Shown piece by piece: positions 31,843 to 40,338 of a DNA stretch of 63,712 nt. Each line of letters begins with the position of its first letter. Position 1 is the first letter of the stretch. The translations under genes and the position numbers were made by a program. Under the pieces are notes generated by a model. That model saw only the letters and a program-made list of their open reading frames with translations. It did no database searches and was not told the DNA's origin. Origin of the DNA: Clostridia bacterium (GTDB taxonomy: Bacteria > Bacillota_A > Clostridia > Christensenellales > Aristaeellaceae); assembly GCA_017399225.1 (NCBI GenBank), contig JAFQEB010000096.1:1-63712 (forward strand), in the 5' to 3' direction.

Positions 31843-33312
31843 ATGTACCGAGTATTACTTGTGGATGATGAATTACCCGCCCTGCGTTATTGGCAGAATA
31901 TTTTCGATAAACTCGTGGCGGGCTTTCGCGTCGTGGATACCTGTACAAGCGGAGAGCAGGCAATCGAAGTGCTCAAGCAGCACGCCGTAGATCTTCTGAT
32001 CACTGATATCAGCATGCACGGCATGAGCGGCATCGAATTGGCCAGATATGCCCGCGCAGCCCTGCCTGCAATACATATCCTGATCGTCAGCGGTTACAGT
32101 GAATTTGAATATGCACAATGTGCCATTCAACTCGGTGTTGATGACTATCTATTAAAACCGGTCAGCATCACCAAAATGATTCCCATTCTGAATGCGATCC
32201 GTGAAAAGCTGGATGCCGAGCAGCACGAGCAGGCAGCCATATTACTCCCGGCACTGGCATGCGGACAGACAGTTACCGATGAGGATCTTGCACGGCTCTT
32301 TGGTAATCGGTATTACCGTTTCGCCGTGTTGCGCTGGGGCAATCTGAATATGACTCTGCCCAGAACGCTCAGCTCCACCTCTCTGATTTATCCGCCCCAC
32401 GAGTATTTTTATGTACTTCGTGGTCGGGATGACAATGAAAGAATCCTGATCAGTCCCGAAGATAATGCTGAGCGTTTTCTGGCAGCATTGAGCATATACA
32501 CCATGCAGCAGGGGAAGTTATCCACCTGGACTGTCATCTATGCCAATGCACCTCAGCCAATCAGAAGCCTTCGCAGCTATATTGAGCTTGCCATGAACAT
32601 GCTGTACCGGCGGACCGTAATCGGTATGCATCAGATCCTGCAGCTGACGGGTGAAAACCTGACCGAAGAAAAAATGAAACTGCCTGCGGCAGACCTGAAA
32701 CAGCTGAACTATTTCATCTCCGTAGGAAAACCGCAGATGCTGAAAGAGTATTTCCTCTCCATGGCTGCCGAATGGGATAGGGAGCATATCCCTCAGCGGC
32801 AGATATGGCACATGATCAGACAGCTGATCCATCAGACTGCCGCTACCAATATGTCCGTATTTAATCGGCTGGACGATGTGCTTCAGGAGTTCAATGACCT
32901 GATCAGCTGTGCCAGTTCCTATGGTGAACTGGTGTGCAGCGTGTACTCCCTGCTGTTTGACAACAACAACATTCGGGACAAGAAACTATCCACCCGGGAG
33001 CTGTACGATTATGCGGTACAGTATATTGCGGAAAACTACTCCCACGCGCTGAGTATGCAGAGCGTCTGTGAGGAGCTGGGAATCTCCCATACCTATCTCA
33101 GCCGCTTGTTCCGTAAATACGGCAATGTGACCTTCAACATCCATCTGACTCGCTGCCGGATGGAAGCAGCCAAGAAGCTGCTCAAAGAAAAGCCCGAACT
33201 TCTGTTGCGCGATGTGGCCGCCTGCGTGGGGTATGAAGATTCCTCCTATTTCACCAAGGTGTTCCATCAGTACACTGGACAGACGCCCTCCCAGTATACA
33301 GCCCAGGACTAA
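31843..33312 (+). CDS. Response regulator with AraC-type DNA-binding domain, YesN family
   Basis: A 489-residue regulator. The receiver domain (1-120) has Asp residues in LLVDDE, phosphoacceptor Asp55 in LLITDISMHGMSG and the switch Lys in YLLKPV. A linker of about 260 residues follows, and the C-terminal 100 residues hold two AraC helix-turn-helix motifs (LSMQSVCEELGISHTYLSRL and VAACVGYEDSSYFTKVF). Its usual partner is a YesM-type kinase; none is adjacent, but one is encoded at 48753-50561. It likely activates the GH3, CBM9 and importer genes. AAAGGAGG precedes the ATG. Confidence 0.92.
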   Translation: MYRVLLVDDELPALRYWQNIFDKLVAGFRVVDTCTSGEQAIEVLKQHAVDLLITDISMHGMSGIELARYARAALPAIHILIVSGYSEFEYAQCAIQLGVDDYLLKPVSITKMIPILNAIREKLDAEQHEQAAILLPALACGQTVTDEDLARLFGNRYYRFAVLRWGNLNMTLPRTLSSTSLIYPPHEYFYVLRGRDDNERILISPEDNAERFLAALSIYTMQQGKLSTWTVIYANAPQPIRSLRSYIELAMNMLYRRTVIGMHQILQLTGENLTEEKMKLPAADLKQLNYFISVGKPQMLKEYFLSMAAEWDREHIPQRQIWHMIRQLIHQTAATNMSVFNRLDDVLQEFNDLISCASSYGELVCSVYSLLFDNNNIRDKKLSTRELYDYAVQYIAENYSHALSMQSVCEELGISHTYLSRLFRKYGNVTFNIHLTRCRMEAAKKLLKEKPELLLRDVAACVGYEDSSYFTKVFHQYTGQTPSQYTAQD

Positions 33313-33324
33313 ATGAAGCAAAAA

Positions 33325-33363
33325 TGGAGAGCCGCCGGAAAAATGGCGGTTCTCCACTTTTTT
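33325..33363. terminator. Bidirectional intrinsic terminator
   Basis: A 12-bp stem (33325-33336 with 33345-33356, one G-T pair) followed by ctttttta on the plus strand and by tttttgc on the minus strand. It separates the convergent response regulator and second adenylating-enzyme genes. Confidence 0.9.
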
Positions 33364-34861
33364 ATGTCATCATTTCCTTCAGTGCATTCCTGTCCAGCTT
33401 CATGGTAGCGGTATATGGCATACTCTCCAGATGCAGGTATACATCAGGCAACATATATCGCGGCAGCAAGGCCTTCAGGCTGCTGCGGATCATGTCTTCG
33501 TCCGTATCCCCCGTGTAGAAGCAGAATATCCGATCTGTCCGCTTGTCATGCAGGACGCAACCTTCCGTCCACCCGGGCGTTCTGCGCAGCGCCGCTTCAA
33601 GCTCTTCGAGCTCCATCCGATAGCCCATGTGCTTGATCTGCCGATCCTTTCTGCCCAGCACCATCAGTTCCCCATCCTCGCGCAAGTAACCAATATCCCC
33701 GGAACGGTAGAAACACCCATCTCCACGGCCCAGCGGATCGTCGATCCATGCTTCGGTTGTCCTGGACAGATCCCTCCAGTAGCCCTGCGCGACCCATGGA
33801 CTCTGCACATACATTTCTCCTGGCTCGTGCGGGGGGGCTTCTGTTCCACCCTCGTTCAGAAACAGCAGTTTCACTTCCTCAAAAGGCTTTCCAACAGGCA
33901 GACGGTCATCTGCACGATAGCTCCCCTGCACCTTGCCTACTGCCACCGAGAACATTTCAGTGGAGCCATAGAAGTGCCACCAGTTGGCATTGGGCGTCGA
34001 TTTCATCCATTGGCTCAGCGGCTGCCATGGCATGGATTCACCTGACATAATACCCCAGCGCAGCATCGGCAGGCAGGCCGTTTCCAGCACGCCGGACCGT
34101 ACCACGCTGGTGAAGCTGGAGGGGGTCATGCAGAACACGGTGATCTGATGCCTGTTCAGCAGCTCCATCATTCGCTTGGGGAAGGTCAGCACACCCTGGG
34201 GCAGCAGGTATACGCTTGCGCCCAGGGCAATCGGCGGAAAGACCTCCAGGATCGAATTTGCGTAGAAGAAAGGCGATTGGTTCGCGAACACCTCATGCTC
34301 CGAGAAGCCGTAGATGCGGATCGTCGCCTGCGTCCAGAGAATAAAGCTGGCATGAGTCTGCGCAGAGCCCTTTGGCGTGCCCGTTGTTCCGCTGGTGCAG
34401 AGGATCGACATCGGGTCTTCAGGCCTGACCTGCATTCGCACAGCATGCAGTCGTTCTTCTTCTATCTCCGCGTCTACGGCCGCAGTCAGCGAAAGCGTCC
34501 TCAGCTGCAGCGTGCAGTCCGCCAAGGCCTTTTCGCCCTTCTGATCAGTCAGGCATAGTGCAGGCCGGAGAGTCTCCAGCATCAGCTGCAGACGTGCCGG
34601 CGGCATGGCAACGTCCAGCGGCGCATATGCGCATCCGGCATACAGCACGCCATACATCGCCGGGATATTCTCTATGCTGCGGGCGTCCAGCAGCAATGCG
34701 ATCACCGCACGGGGGGGCGCTGCATGCGTCAGGCAGCTTCCGATTTGCTTTGCACGTTCCATCAGCCCGATGAATGTCATCTGTCGGTGCTCGTCAAAAA
34801 ATGCGATCCGATCCGGCACCCGTACCGCTGTTGCCTCCAGCATTTCCAGCATGCTTTTCAT
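33362..34861 (-). CDS. AMP-forming adenylating enzyme (second, divergent DltA-like)
   Basis: A 499-residue acyl/aminoacyl-adenylating enzyme. The phosphate loop TSGTTGTPKG is at 156-165, the aromatic-type motif FYGSTE at 297-302, a YRSGDIG hinge region follows, and the catalytic Lys is about 488 in TMKLDR. It resembles DltA but carries Ser273 (IMSGESMP) where the partner enzyme in this operon has Cys273; in DltA this Cys helps select D-alanine. So it may load another amino or carboxylic acid. It is the last gene of the dlt-like operon and overlaps the SGNH gene by 4 nt (ATGA), with GGAGG 7 nt upstream. Confidence 0.85.
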   Translation of the reverse strand: MKSMLEMLEATAVRVPDRIAFFDEHRQMTFIGLMERAKQIGSCLTHAAPPRAVIALLLDARSIENIPAMYGVLYAGCAYAPLDVAMPPARLQLMLETLRPALCLTDQKGEKALADCTLQLRTLSLTAAVDAEIEEERLHAVRMQVRPEDPMSILCTSGTTGTPKGSAQTHASFILWTQATIRIYGFSEHEVFANQSPFFYANSILEVFPPIALGASVYLLPQGVLTFPKRMMELLNRHQITVFCMTPSSFTSVVRSGVLETACLPMLRWGIMSGESMPWQPLSQWMKSTPNANWWHFYGSTEMFSVAVGKVQGSYRADDRLPVGKPFEEVKLLFLNEGGTEAPPHEPGEMYVQSPWVAQGYWRDLSRTTEAWIDDPLGRGDGCFYRSGDIGYLREDGELMVLGRKDRQIKHMGYRMELEELEAALRRTPGWTEGCVLHDKRTDRIFCFYTGDTDEDMIRSSLKALLPRYMLPDVYLHLESMPYTATMKLDRNALKEMMT

Positions 34862-35934
34862 GGCTCAACCTCCTTGATGCCTGAGGATTCAAACCCGGGA
34901 TATATGGCATACCATTCGTCCGCGCAACGCTGATACGATTCATACGCTACATCCCCCCGCCTGTCCGGCAAATCGAAGAGCGCCATGAGATCCGCGCCGA
35001 GCTGTCGGCTCAGCGTCATGCTGCCCTTGACGTTCAGATGCTGCCAATCAGCGAAATCCGTGGAATAGCGCAGGCCGTAGTGAAGGGACGGATCGTTGTA
35101 ATTGATGCCCGTGATCCCATATTCCGCAGCGATGCTGTACAGGGCGTTGACATACATGTGCTCGCTGGCGTAGTCTGGATTGGGCAGCGTGATCAGCATC
35201 ATCGGGATATTCTCTTCCTGTGCCAGGGCGAAGATCTTCCGTGCATATTCTTCCTCGCGGGCATTGAGGTTCTGCCGAACGGAATTCCAGGTGAAGGAAG
35301 GCTTGCGGTGGAATTCCACGGCATCCTCCTCGATGTAGCCCTTCCAGTCCTGTCCGCGCCCGCCGTTTGTCAGGGGGTAAATGAAATCCTCCGCTGTGAC
35401 CGAGTCGTATTTGCTGTGCAGCACAGGAAACATCAGCAGATATTCCAGCGCCTCCGCGTCGCTCTCAACGCAGGCACGGATGGCTCCGATCCTGTTTTCC
35501 AGCGAACGGATGCCGTATGTGGACATGATGATGCGTCCGCTGCTGGTGTAGTCCCGGTCATACAGCGCCGGCTTCGTGTCCAGCAGGATCAGCCTGGGTG
35601 TCTGGGTCTTCAGCGCCTCCCGAAGAGCATAGTAGCTGATCCAGAAAGGCTGCTCCGCGCTGCACAGGTTGTATGAGGCGATACCATACTCCTCATACAG
35701 GACGTTTGTATTCACTCCTGCATAGGCTACGCTTGTGCCCACCACCAGCACATCCACGCTGTTATCCGGCTGACGATAGAGATTATCCATGCTGCACATG
35801 CCGTAATCATACTTTGGCGACAGCACATGCAGTGTGTAGAACATCGCCGCTGCAAGCAGCACAAGAAATATGGCTGTCCGCAGCCAGAAGGCAAGCAGCA
35901 GCCTGCCCCGTCCAGGTGACATATTCTGATTCAT
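34858..35934 (-). CDS. Membrane-anchored SGNH-like protein of the dlt-like operon
   Basis: A 358-residue protein with one N-terminal membrane anchor (about 13-36) and an extracytoplasmic SGNH/GDSL-like domain: nucleophile Ser68 in VVGTSVAYAGVN and the Asp-X-X-His pair in DWQHLNVKG near the C-terminus. Similar proteins accompany MBOAT acyltransferases and play the DltD-like role of moving or removing the acyl group. It is not a canonical DltD by motif. ATG 35934 follows GAGG by 6 nt; an upstream TTG is less likely. It lies 8 nt after the MBOAT gene and overlaps the next gene. Confidence 0.82.
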   Translation of the reverse strand: MNQNMSPGRGRLLLAFWLRTAIFLVLLAAAMFYTLHVLSPKYDYGMCSMDNLYRQPDNSVDVLVVGTSVAYAGVNTNVLYEEYGIASYNLCSAEQPFWISYYALREALKTQTPRLILLDTKPALYDRDYTSSGRIIMSTYGIRSLENRIGAIRACVESDAEALEYLLMFPVLHSKYDSVTAEDFIYPLTNGGRGQDWKGYIEEDAVEFHRKPSFTWNSVRQNLNAREEEYARKIFALAQEENIPMMLITLPNPDYASEHMYVNALYSIAAEYGITGINYNDPSLHYGLRYSTDFADWQHLNVKGSMTLSRQLGADLMALFDLPDRRGDVAYESYQRCADEWYAIYPGFESSGIKEVEP

Positions 35935-35942
35935 TCCACACC

Positions 35943-37406
35943 TCAAAACTGCGTGTACACAAACGCACTGCTGTCAACACCCGAACCGTAGCATCCAAAT
36001 ACCAGCGTCGCAATGATAATGAGGAGCAGCACCGGCCAGCGGATGAGGATGCTCCTCTTCGCAAGGCGGACATGGAGATCGCCCCGTCGCTCTGTCAGCG
36101 CGTCAGCCAGCAGGAGTATCGCGATTGCAGCGCCGACAATGACCCACTCCAGCGTCGGCATGACCGTCAGCCACCTTTCAGCAAAGCCTGTCAGCTCCCA
36201 GTCGGAGAACGCTGCGCGCAGCAGGGTCCATCCGGCCTGCGGGCCTGGCGTGAAGGCAAAGAACTGGGACAGCAGCACCAGCAGCATCGTCCGCAGCCAG
36301 CGCAGAGGCGTCATCCAGCCCTTCCTGGGCAGGTGCAGCGCCGTGCTCATCCGCTTGAAGCACGGCTCCAGCAGAATTGACGCCGCCATCAGTACACCCC
36401 AGTATGCGCCGAAAACCACTGCATTCCAACTGGCCATGTGCCATATGCCGATCAGCAGGAACACCGTCAGTGTCGCAAGCGCCGAGGGCAGCGACCTCGC
36501 AGTCTTCTTTCCAAGGAACCTGCCCGCGAATTTGCTCAGTGCTGCTCCGCCGCGCGACAGGGACATGGGATACAGCACATATTTGCGGAACCATGCTCCA
36601 AGAGAAATATGCCACCTGCGCCAGTATTCAGCCACGGAGACAGAGAAGAACGGACGGCGAAAGTTCTCCGGCAGTGTGATGCCCAGCATACACGAATAGC
36701 CGCGCACGATGTCCATCCCGCCGGAAAAGTCGGCGTACAGCCGGATGGTATACAGAATCACGCCGCCGAGCACGAACCAGCCGGGCAGCGATTCGCTGGT
36801 GAGCAAAGCCTGCGTCGTGACGGCCAGCCGGTCGGCGATCACAAGCTTTTTGAAATAGCCCCATGCCATCAGAGTGAAGCCCGAGACGGCATTCACCGGC
36901 TCCAAACGGTGCCCGACTGACAGCTGGCCCGCCAGCTCCTGCCACGAGGAAATAGGACCCTGGGGCAGCTGCAGAAAATAGCCCACGAACAGCAGCGTGC
37001 GCAATGGATTCTTCTCCGCCTTTGCCTTGCCGCGGAACACATCGATCATATATCCAGCTGACTGGAAGGTGAAATAGCTCATGCCCAGCGGGAGGATCCA
37101 GTTCAGGCCCATCAGCGATGGATAGTACTTCAGGAAGCACATTGTCCCCAGATCCGCTGTCAGTAGCAGCGCCAGCAGCAAGCGTCCGGTGCGGGGCCTG
37201 CCACGCAGCGCAGCAAGTTCCAGCGCGCCGCCCCATGTGATCATGCTCACGCACGCAATATGCGCAGCTGTCTGCCAGCCCGCCAGCGCAGCAAATACAG
37301 CGCTGGCGATCAGCAGCACCCACGGTCGGAGCCGTAGTGGTACTGCATAATACGCAAGGAATACCGCCGCCAGAAAGCAAAGAAATTCAAAGCTCAGAAT
37401 ACTCAT
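35943..37406 (-). CDS. MBOAT family O-acyltransferase (DltB/AlgI-like)
   Basis: A 487-residue protein with about 11 membrane helices. The MBOAT histidines are present: His266 in EYWRRWHISLGAWF and His323 in LIGIWHMASW, the latter the likely catalytic base. In DltB-type systems it passes an acyl or aminoacyl group from a carrier protein across the membrane to a cell-wall or exopolysaccharide acceptor. The start overlaps the first adenylating-enzyme gene by 20 nt, a sign of tight coupling. Confidence 0.93.
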   Translation of the reverse strand: MSILSFEFLCFLAAVFLAYYAVPLRLRPWVLLIASAVFAALAGWQTAAHIACVSMITWGGALELAALRGRPRTGRLLLALLLTADLGTMCFLKYYPSLMGLNWILPLGMSYFTFQSAGYMIDVFRGKAKAEKNPLRTLLFVGYFLQLPQGPISSWQELAGQLSVGHRLEPVNAVSGFTLMAWGYFKKLVIADRLAVTTQALLTSESLPGWFVLGGVILYTIRLYADFSGGMDIVRGYSCMLGITLPENFRRPFFSVSVAEYWRRWHISLGAWFRKYVLYPMSLSRGGAALSKFAGRFLGKKTARSLPSALATLTVFLLIGIWHMASWNAVVFGAYWGVLMAASILLEPCFKRMSTALHLPRKGWMTPLRWLRTMLLVLLSQFFAFTPGPQAGWTLLRAAFSDWELTGFAERWLTVMPTLEWVIVGAAIAILLLADALTERRGDLHVRLAKRSILIRWPVLLLIIIATLVFGCYGSGVDSSAFVYTQF

Positions 37407-38877
37407 CTTCGTATGTATGCATGACCTGAATGCGGTCAATCTTTCCGCTGCCGGTATATGGCAGCTGCGTCAGGTGGAGCCAGATGTCCGGCAGCATGTA
37501 CTTGGGCACAGCATCCTTCAGATGCTGCCTGACCGCAGCCTTGTCGGCGATTCCGACCCATGCGCAGACGATCTTCTCCTTCGCTGCGTCATAGATGCAG
37601 CAGCCGTTTCCTACGCCCGGAAGGGCCAGGAGAGCGCTTTCGATCTCCCCCAGCTCGATCCTGTAGCCGCTCCGCTTGATCTGTCCATCGCGTCGGCCGC
37701 AGAACATCAATTCACCGTGCTCGTTGTACGCCCCCAGATCGCCCGTTTTGTAGACCAATTCCCGGATCTGCGGGCGCAGCGGATTCTGCACGAAGGCCGC
37801 TGCCGTTTTGTCCGGCGCATTGTAATAACCGATGGACAGACAGCTGCCGCTGACGCAGATCTCCCCATCGATCAGGTCGATGCGCGTATTATCGCACGGG
37901 TAACCGATTGGCAGAACATCGCCATCGTCAAAGGCACGGTCCACGCGATACCATGTGCATACGTCGGTGATCTCCGTCGGGCCGTACATGTTCACAAAGT
38001 CGGCATCCGGCACCGCCTGCCGCCAGCAATTCAGCGTGCGGCAGGGCATGACCTCACCGCAGAAGAATATGCGCTTCAGCGCGGGAAGCGGACTGTGCTC
38101 GCCCAGTACCTTTGCATGAGCCACTGCCGTCAGCGCCGAGGGCACCCAGAAGATGGTGTCGATCTCCTCCGTCTGCAAAAACGTCAGCAGCTTTGCCGGA
38201 AACATGAAGGCTGATTTGGGGATGAGGAACAGGCTACCGCACATTTTCATCGCGCAGTAAATGTCCAACACAGAGTTGTCAAAGTAGAAGGGCGCCTGAC
38301 TGCCAAAGCGGCAGCCCTGCGGCAGACGCAGCTCGCGGCAGGCCCAGTCGATCAGGTCGATCACGCTGCGGTGCGTGATCGCCACGCCCTTGGGTGTACC
38401 CGTGGAACCGCTGGTGAAGAGCACATACAGCAGCTCCGTGTCGATATGTGCCGCCATACGCGCAGACAGCAGCGCCGCGTTCTCCTCCCGGGGGATCGAG
38501 GGTTCTGTGAAGCACACCGCTTCAGGCGCGATCCTGCCGGCGAGTTCCGCATAGCGTTCCTCGCAGACCACGGCCGCAGGCTGCAGCACCTCGGCGATCA
38601 TCTGCATACGCTTCTGCGGCATGGTGGAATCCAGCGGCGTATAGAAGCAGCCTGCATATACCGCCCCCAGCATGGCAGCGATGCAGTCAGGGCTCTTTTC
38701 CATCAGGATCAGCACCGGCTGCCTGGCGGCAATGCATTCGGCAAGACAGCTGCCGATCTCTCTTGCCCTTTGCCGTGTCTCTGACCAGCTGAGGCGGCGT
38801 GACGGCATGTCATATGCCGGGAATGAAGGCGCTTGTTGCGCAGCTGCTTCCAGCCAATCCAACACATTCTTCATCAT
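37387..38877 (-). CDS. DltA-like amino-acid adenylating enzyme
   Basis: A 496-residue enzyme that activates a carboxylate with ATP and loads it on the carrier protein encoded just upstream. Motifs: FTSGSTGTPKG (154-164), FFCGEVMP (271-278), NMYGPTE (296-302), YKTGDLG (376-382) and catalytic Lys479 in SGKIDR. Cys273 in FFCGEVMP matches the DltA cysteine associated with D-alanine preference, so D-alanine is the best guess. It overlaps the carrier-protein gene by 4 nt (ATGA) and the MBOAT gene by 20 nt. Confidence 0.9.
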   Translation of the reverse strand: MMKNVLDWLEAAAQQAPSFPAYDMPSRRLSWSETRQRAREIGSCLAECIAARQPVLILMEKSPDCIAAMLGAVYAGCFYTPLDSTMPQKRMQMIAEVLQPAAVVCEERYAELAGRIAPEAVCFTEPSIPREENAALLSARMAAHIDTELLYVLFTSGSTGTPKGVAITHRSVIDLIDWACRELRLPQGCRFGSQAPFYFDNSVLDIYCAMKMCGSLFLIPKSAFMFPAKLLTFLQTEEIDTIFWVPSALTAVAHAKVLGEHSPLPALKRIFFCGEVMPCRTLNCWRQAVPDADFVNMYGPTEITDVCTWYRVDRAFDDGDVLPIGYPCDNTRIDLIDGEICVSGSCLSIGYYNAPDKTAAAFVQNPLRPQIRELVYKTGDLGAYNEHGELMFCGRRDGQIKRSGYRIELGEIESALLALPGVGNGCCIYDAAKEKIVCAWVGIADKAAVRQHLKDAVPKYMLPDIWLHLTQLPYTGSGKIDRIQVMHTYEDEYSEL

Positions 38878-39107
38878 GACTGATACCTGTGCACCAGCGC
38901 GAGCATGGCGTCCACATCATTGAAATTCTCCGGCTCGATCTCTCCTGCAGGAATATGTATGTCAAAGGCTTCATCCAGCGCGAGCAGGATCTGCGTCAGA
39001 TCAAGAGAGTCGATCAGGCCATCGTCGATGAGCGCTGTTTCCGAAGCAAAGTCCACGTCATCCTTGACCTCCCGAAGCGCCGTGAGCAGCCTGTCCATTT
39101 CATTCAT
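38874..39107 (-). CDS. Acyl carrier protein, DltC-like
   Basis: A 77-residue carrier protein. The phosphopantetheine attachment serine is Ser34 in DGLIDSLDLTQILLAL, followed by the FDIHIP segment common to DltC and other small carriers. ATG 39107 is chosen because GGAGG lies 8 nt upstream; a longer open frame runs back through a hairpin and palindrome and is unlikely to be translated. It is the first gene of the dlt-like operon and overlaps the adenylating enzyme by ATGA. Confidence 0.92.
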   Translation of the reverse strand: MNEMDRLLTALREVKDDVDFASETALIDDGLIDSLDLTQILLALDEAFDIHIPAGEIEPENFNDVDAMLALVHRYQS

Positions 39108-39136
39108 CCTTGGTTCCTCCATGGTTTTGATGATCG

Positions 39137-39180
39137 TTGCCATATGGCAAAGAGCCCTGGAAGACAGACTCCTCCAGGGC
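39137..39180. promoter_or_regulatory. Palindrome and hairpin between ATPase gene and dlt-like operon
   Basis: TTGCCATATGGCAA (39137-39150) is a perfect 14-nt palindrome, a possible operator. Next to it, 39154-39161 pairs with 39173-39180 (gccctgga and its complement), followed by tcttt on the minus strand, a weak terminator for the ATPase gene. Together they suggest that the dlt-like operon is at least partly controlled separately from the sugar operon upstream. Confidence 0.5.
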
Positions 39181-39189
39181 GCTTGTAAT

Positions 39190-40302
39190 TCAGGGGTTGA
39201 TACGCTTTTCCGTCGAAGGATCAAACAGATGCAGCTTTGCGGGATTGGGCGAGAGCTTCAGCGACTTAGCAGCCGGCGCTTCCTCCTCTGCATGCTTCAC
39301 CACGACCACCTGCTCGCCGATACGCACATACACCAGATGGGCATCGCCCAGCGGCTCGATGGATTCCACGGCAGCAGGGATCAAGCCGTCCTCCGTGATC
39401 AGCAGATCGGAGGGACGGATACCCAGGTGGACATCCTTGCCCGCATAGGGCTTCAGGCAGGTCACAAGTTCAACGGGCACGGGGAGGGAGAAGCTGTCCG
39501 CATTCAACACCAGAGCGCCGTTCACTTCCGTCACACGCACCGTGAACAGGTTGATCTGCGGCGTGCCGAGGAAACCGGCAACGAACTCGCAGTTTGGATG
39601 GTTGTACAGTTCGTTGGGCGTGCCCTCCTGCATGATGTGGCCGTCCTTCATCAGCACGATATGATCAGCCATGGTCATGGCCTCGGTCTGGTCGTGAGTG
39701 ACGTAGATGGTCGTAATGCCCAGCTGGGTCTGAATCTTCTTGAGTTCATAGCGCACCTGATCGCGGAGCTTGGCGTCCAGATTGCCCAGCGGCTCATCCA
39801 GCAGGAACACCTGCGGGTCGCGCACCAGTGCACGTCCCAGGGCCACGCGCTGACGCTGACCGCCGGACAGCTCTGCCGGGCGGCGATCCAGCAGATGGTC
39901 GATGGAGAGCATCTTCGCCATCGTGTCTACGCGCTTGTTGATCTCTTCCTTGGGTGCCTTCTTGGTTTCCAGCGCAAAGGACATGTTCTTGCGCACCGTC
40001 ATGTTGGGGTACAGGGCGTACTCCTGGAACACCATGGCGATGTTACGCTCCTGCGGCGGAACGAAATTCTTCTTCTTGCCGCCGGACACCTCCGTCATCA
40101 GCTCCTCGCCGAAGTGGATGGTGCCATCCACGGGCTCCAGCAGACCGGCCACGCAATGCATCGCCGTTGACTTGCCGCAGCCGGACGGGCCGAGGAACAC
40201 GCAGAATTCTCCATCCTGCACTGTCAGGTTCAGCTTGTCCAGCACATAGGATTTGCCTTTGTTGTAGGATACGCTCATATCCTTGATCGTGATAGCAGCC
40301 AT
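39190..40302 (-). CDS. ABC transporter ATP-binding subunit, UgpC/MsmK family
   Basis: A 370-residue sugar-importer ATPase: Walker A GPSGCGKST, Q-loop VFQEYALYPNM, signature LSGGQRQRVALGRA, Walker B VFLLDEPLGNLDAK, switch His in YVTHDQTEA, and a C-terminal TOBE-type regulatory domain. It is the last gene of the CBM9-SBP-GH3-permease run and most likely powers that importer. The third MsmK-type ATPase in the window, it is more divergent than the two at the left end. Confidence 0.93.
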   Translation of the reverse strand: MAAITIKDMSVSYNKGKSYVLDKLNLTVQDGEFCVFLGPSGCGKSTAMHCVAGLLEPVDGTIHFGEELMTEVSGGKKKNFVPPQERNIAMVFQEYALYPNMTVRKNMSFALETKKAPKEEINKRVDTMAKMLSIDHLLDRRPAELSGGQRQRVALGRALVRDPQVFLLDEPLGNLDAKLRDQVRYELKKIQTQLGITTIYVTHDQTEAMTMADHIVLMKDGHIMQEGTPNELYNHPNCEFVAGFLGTPQINLFTVRVTEVNGALVLNADSFSLPVPVELVTCLKPYAGKDVHLGIRPSDLLITEDGLIPAAVESIEPLGDAHLVYVRIGEQVVVVKHAEEEAPAAKSLKLSPNPAKLHLFDPSTEKRINP

Positions 40303-40338
40303 ATGATCACCTTTCTTGCATTGCGTTCATGCCGTTGT

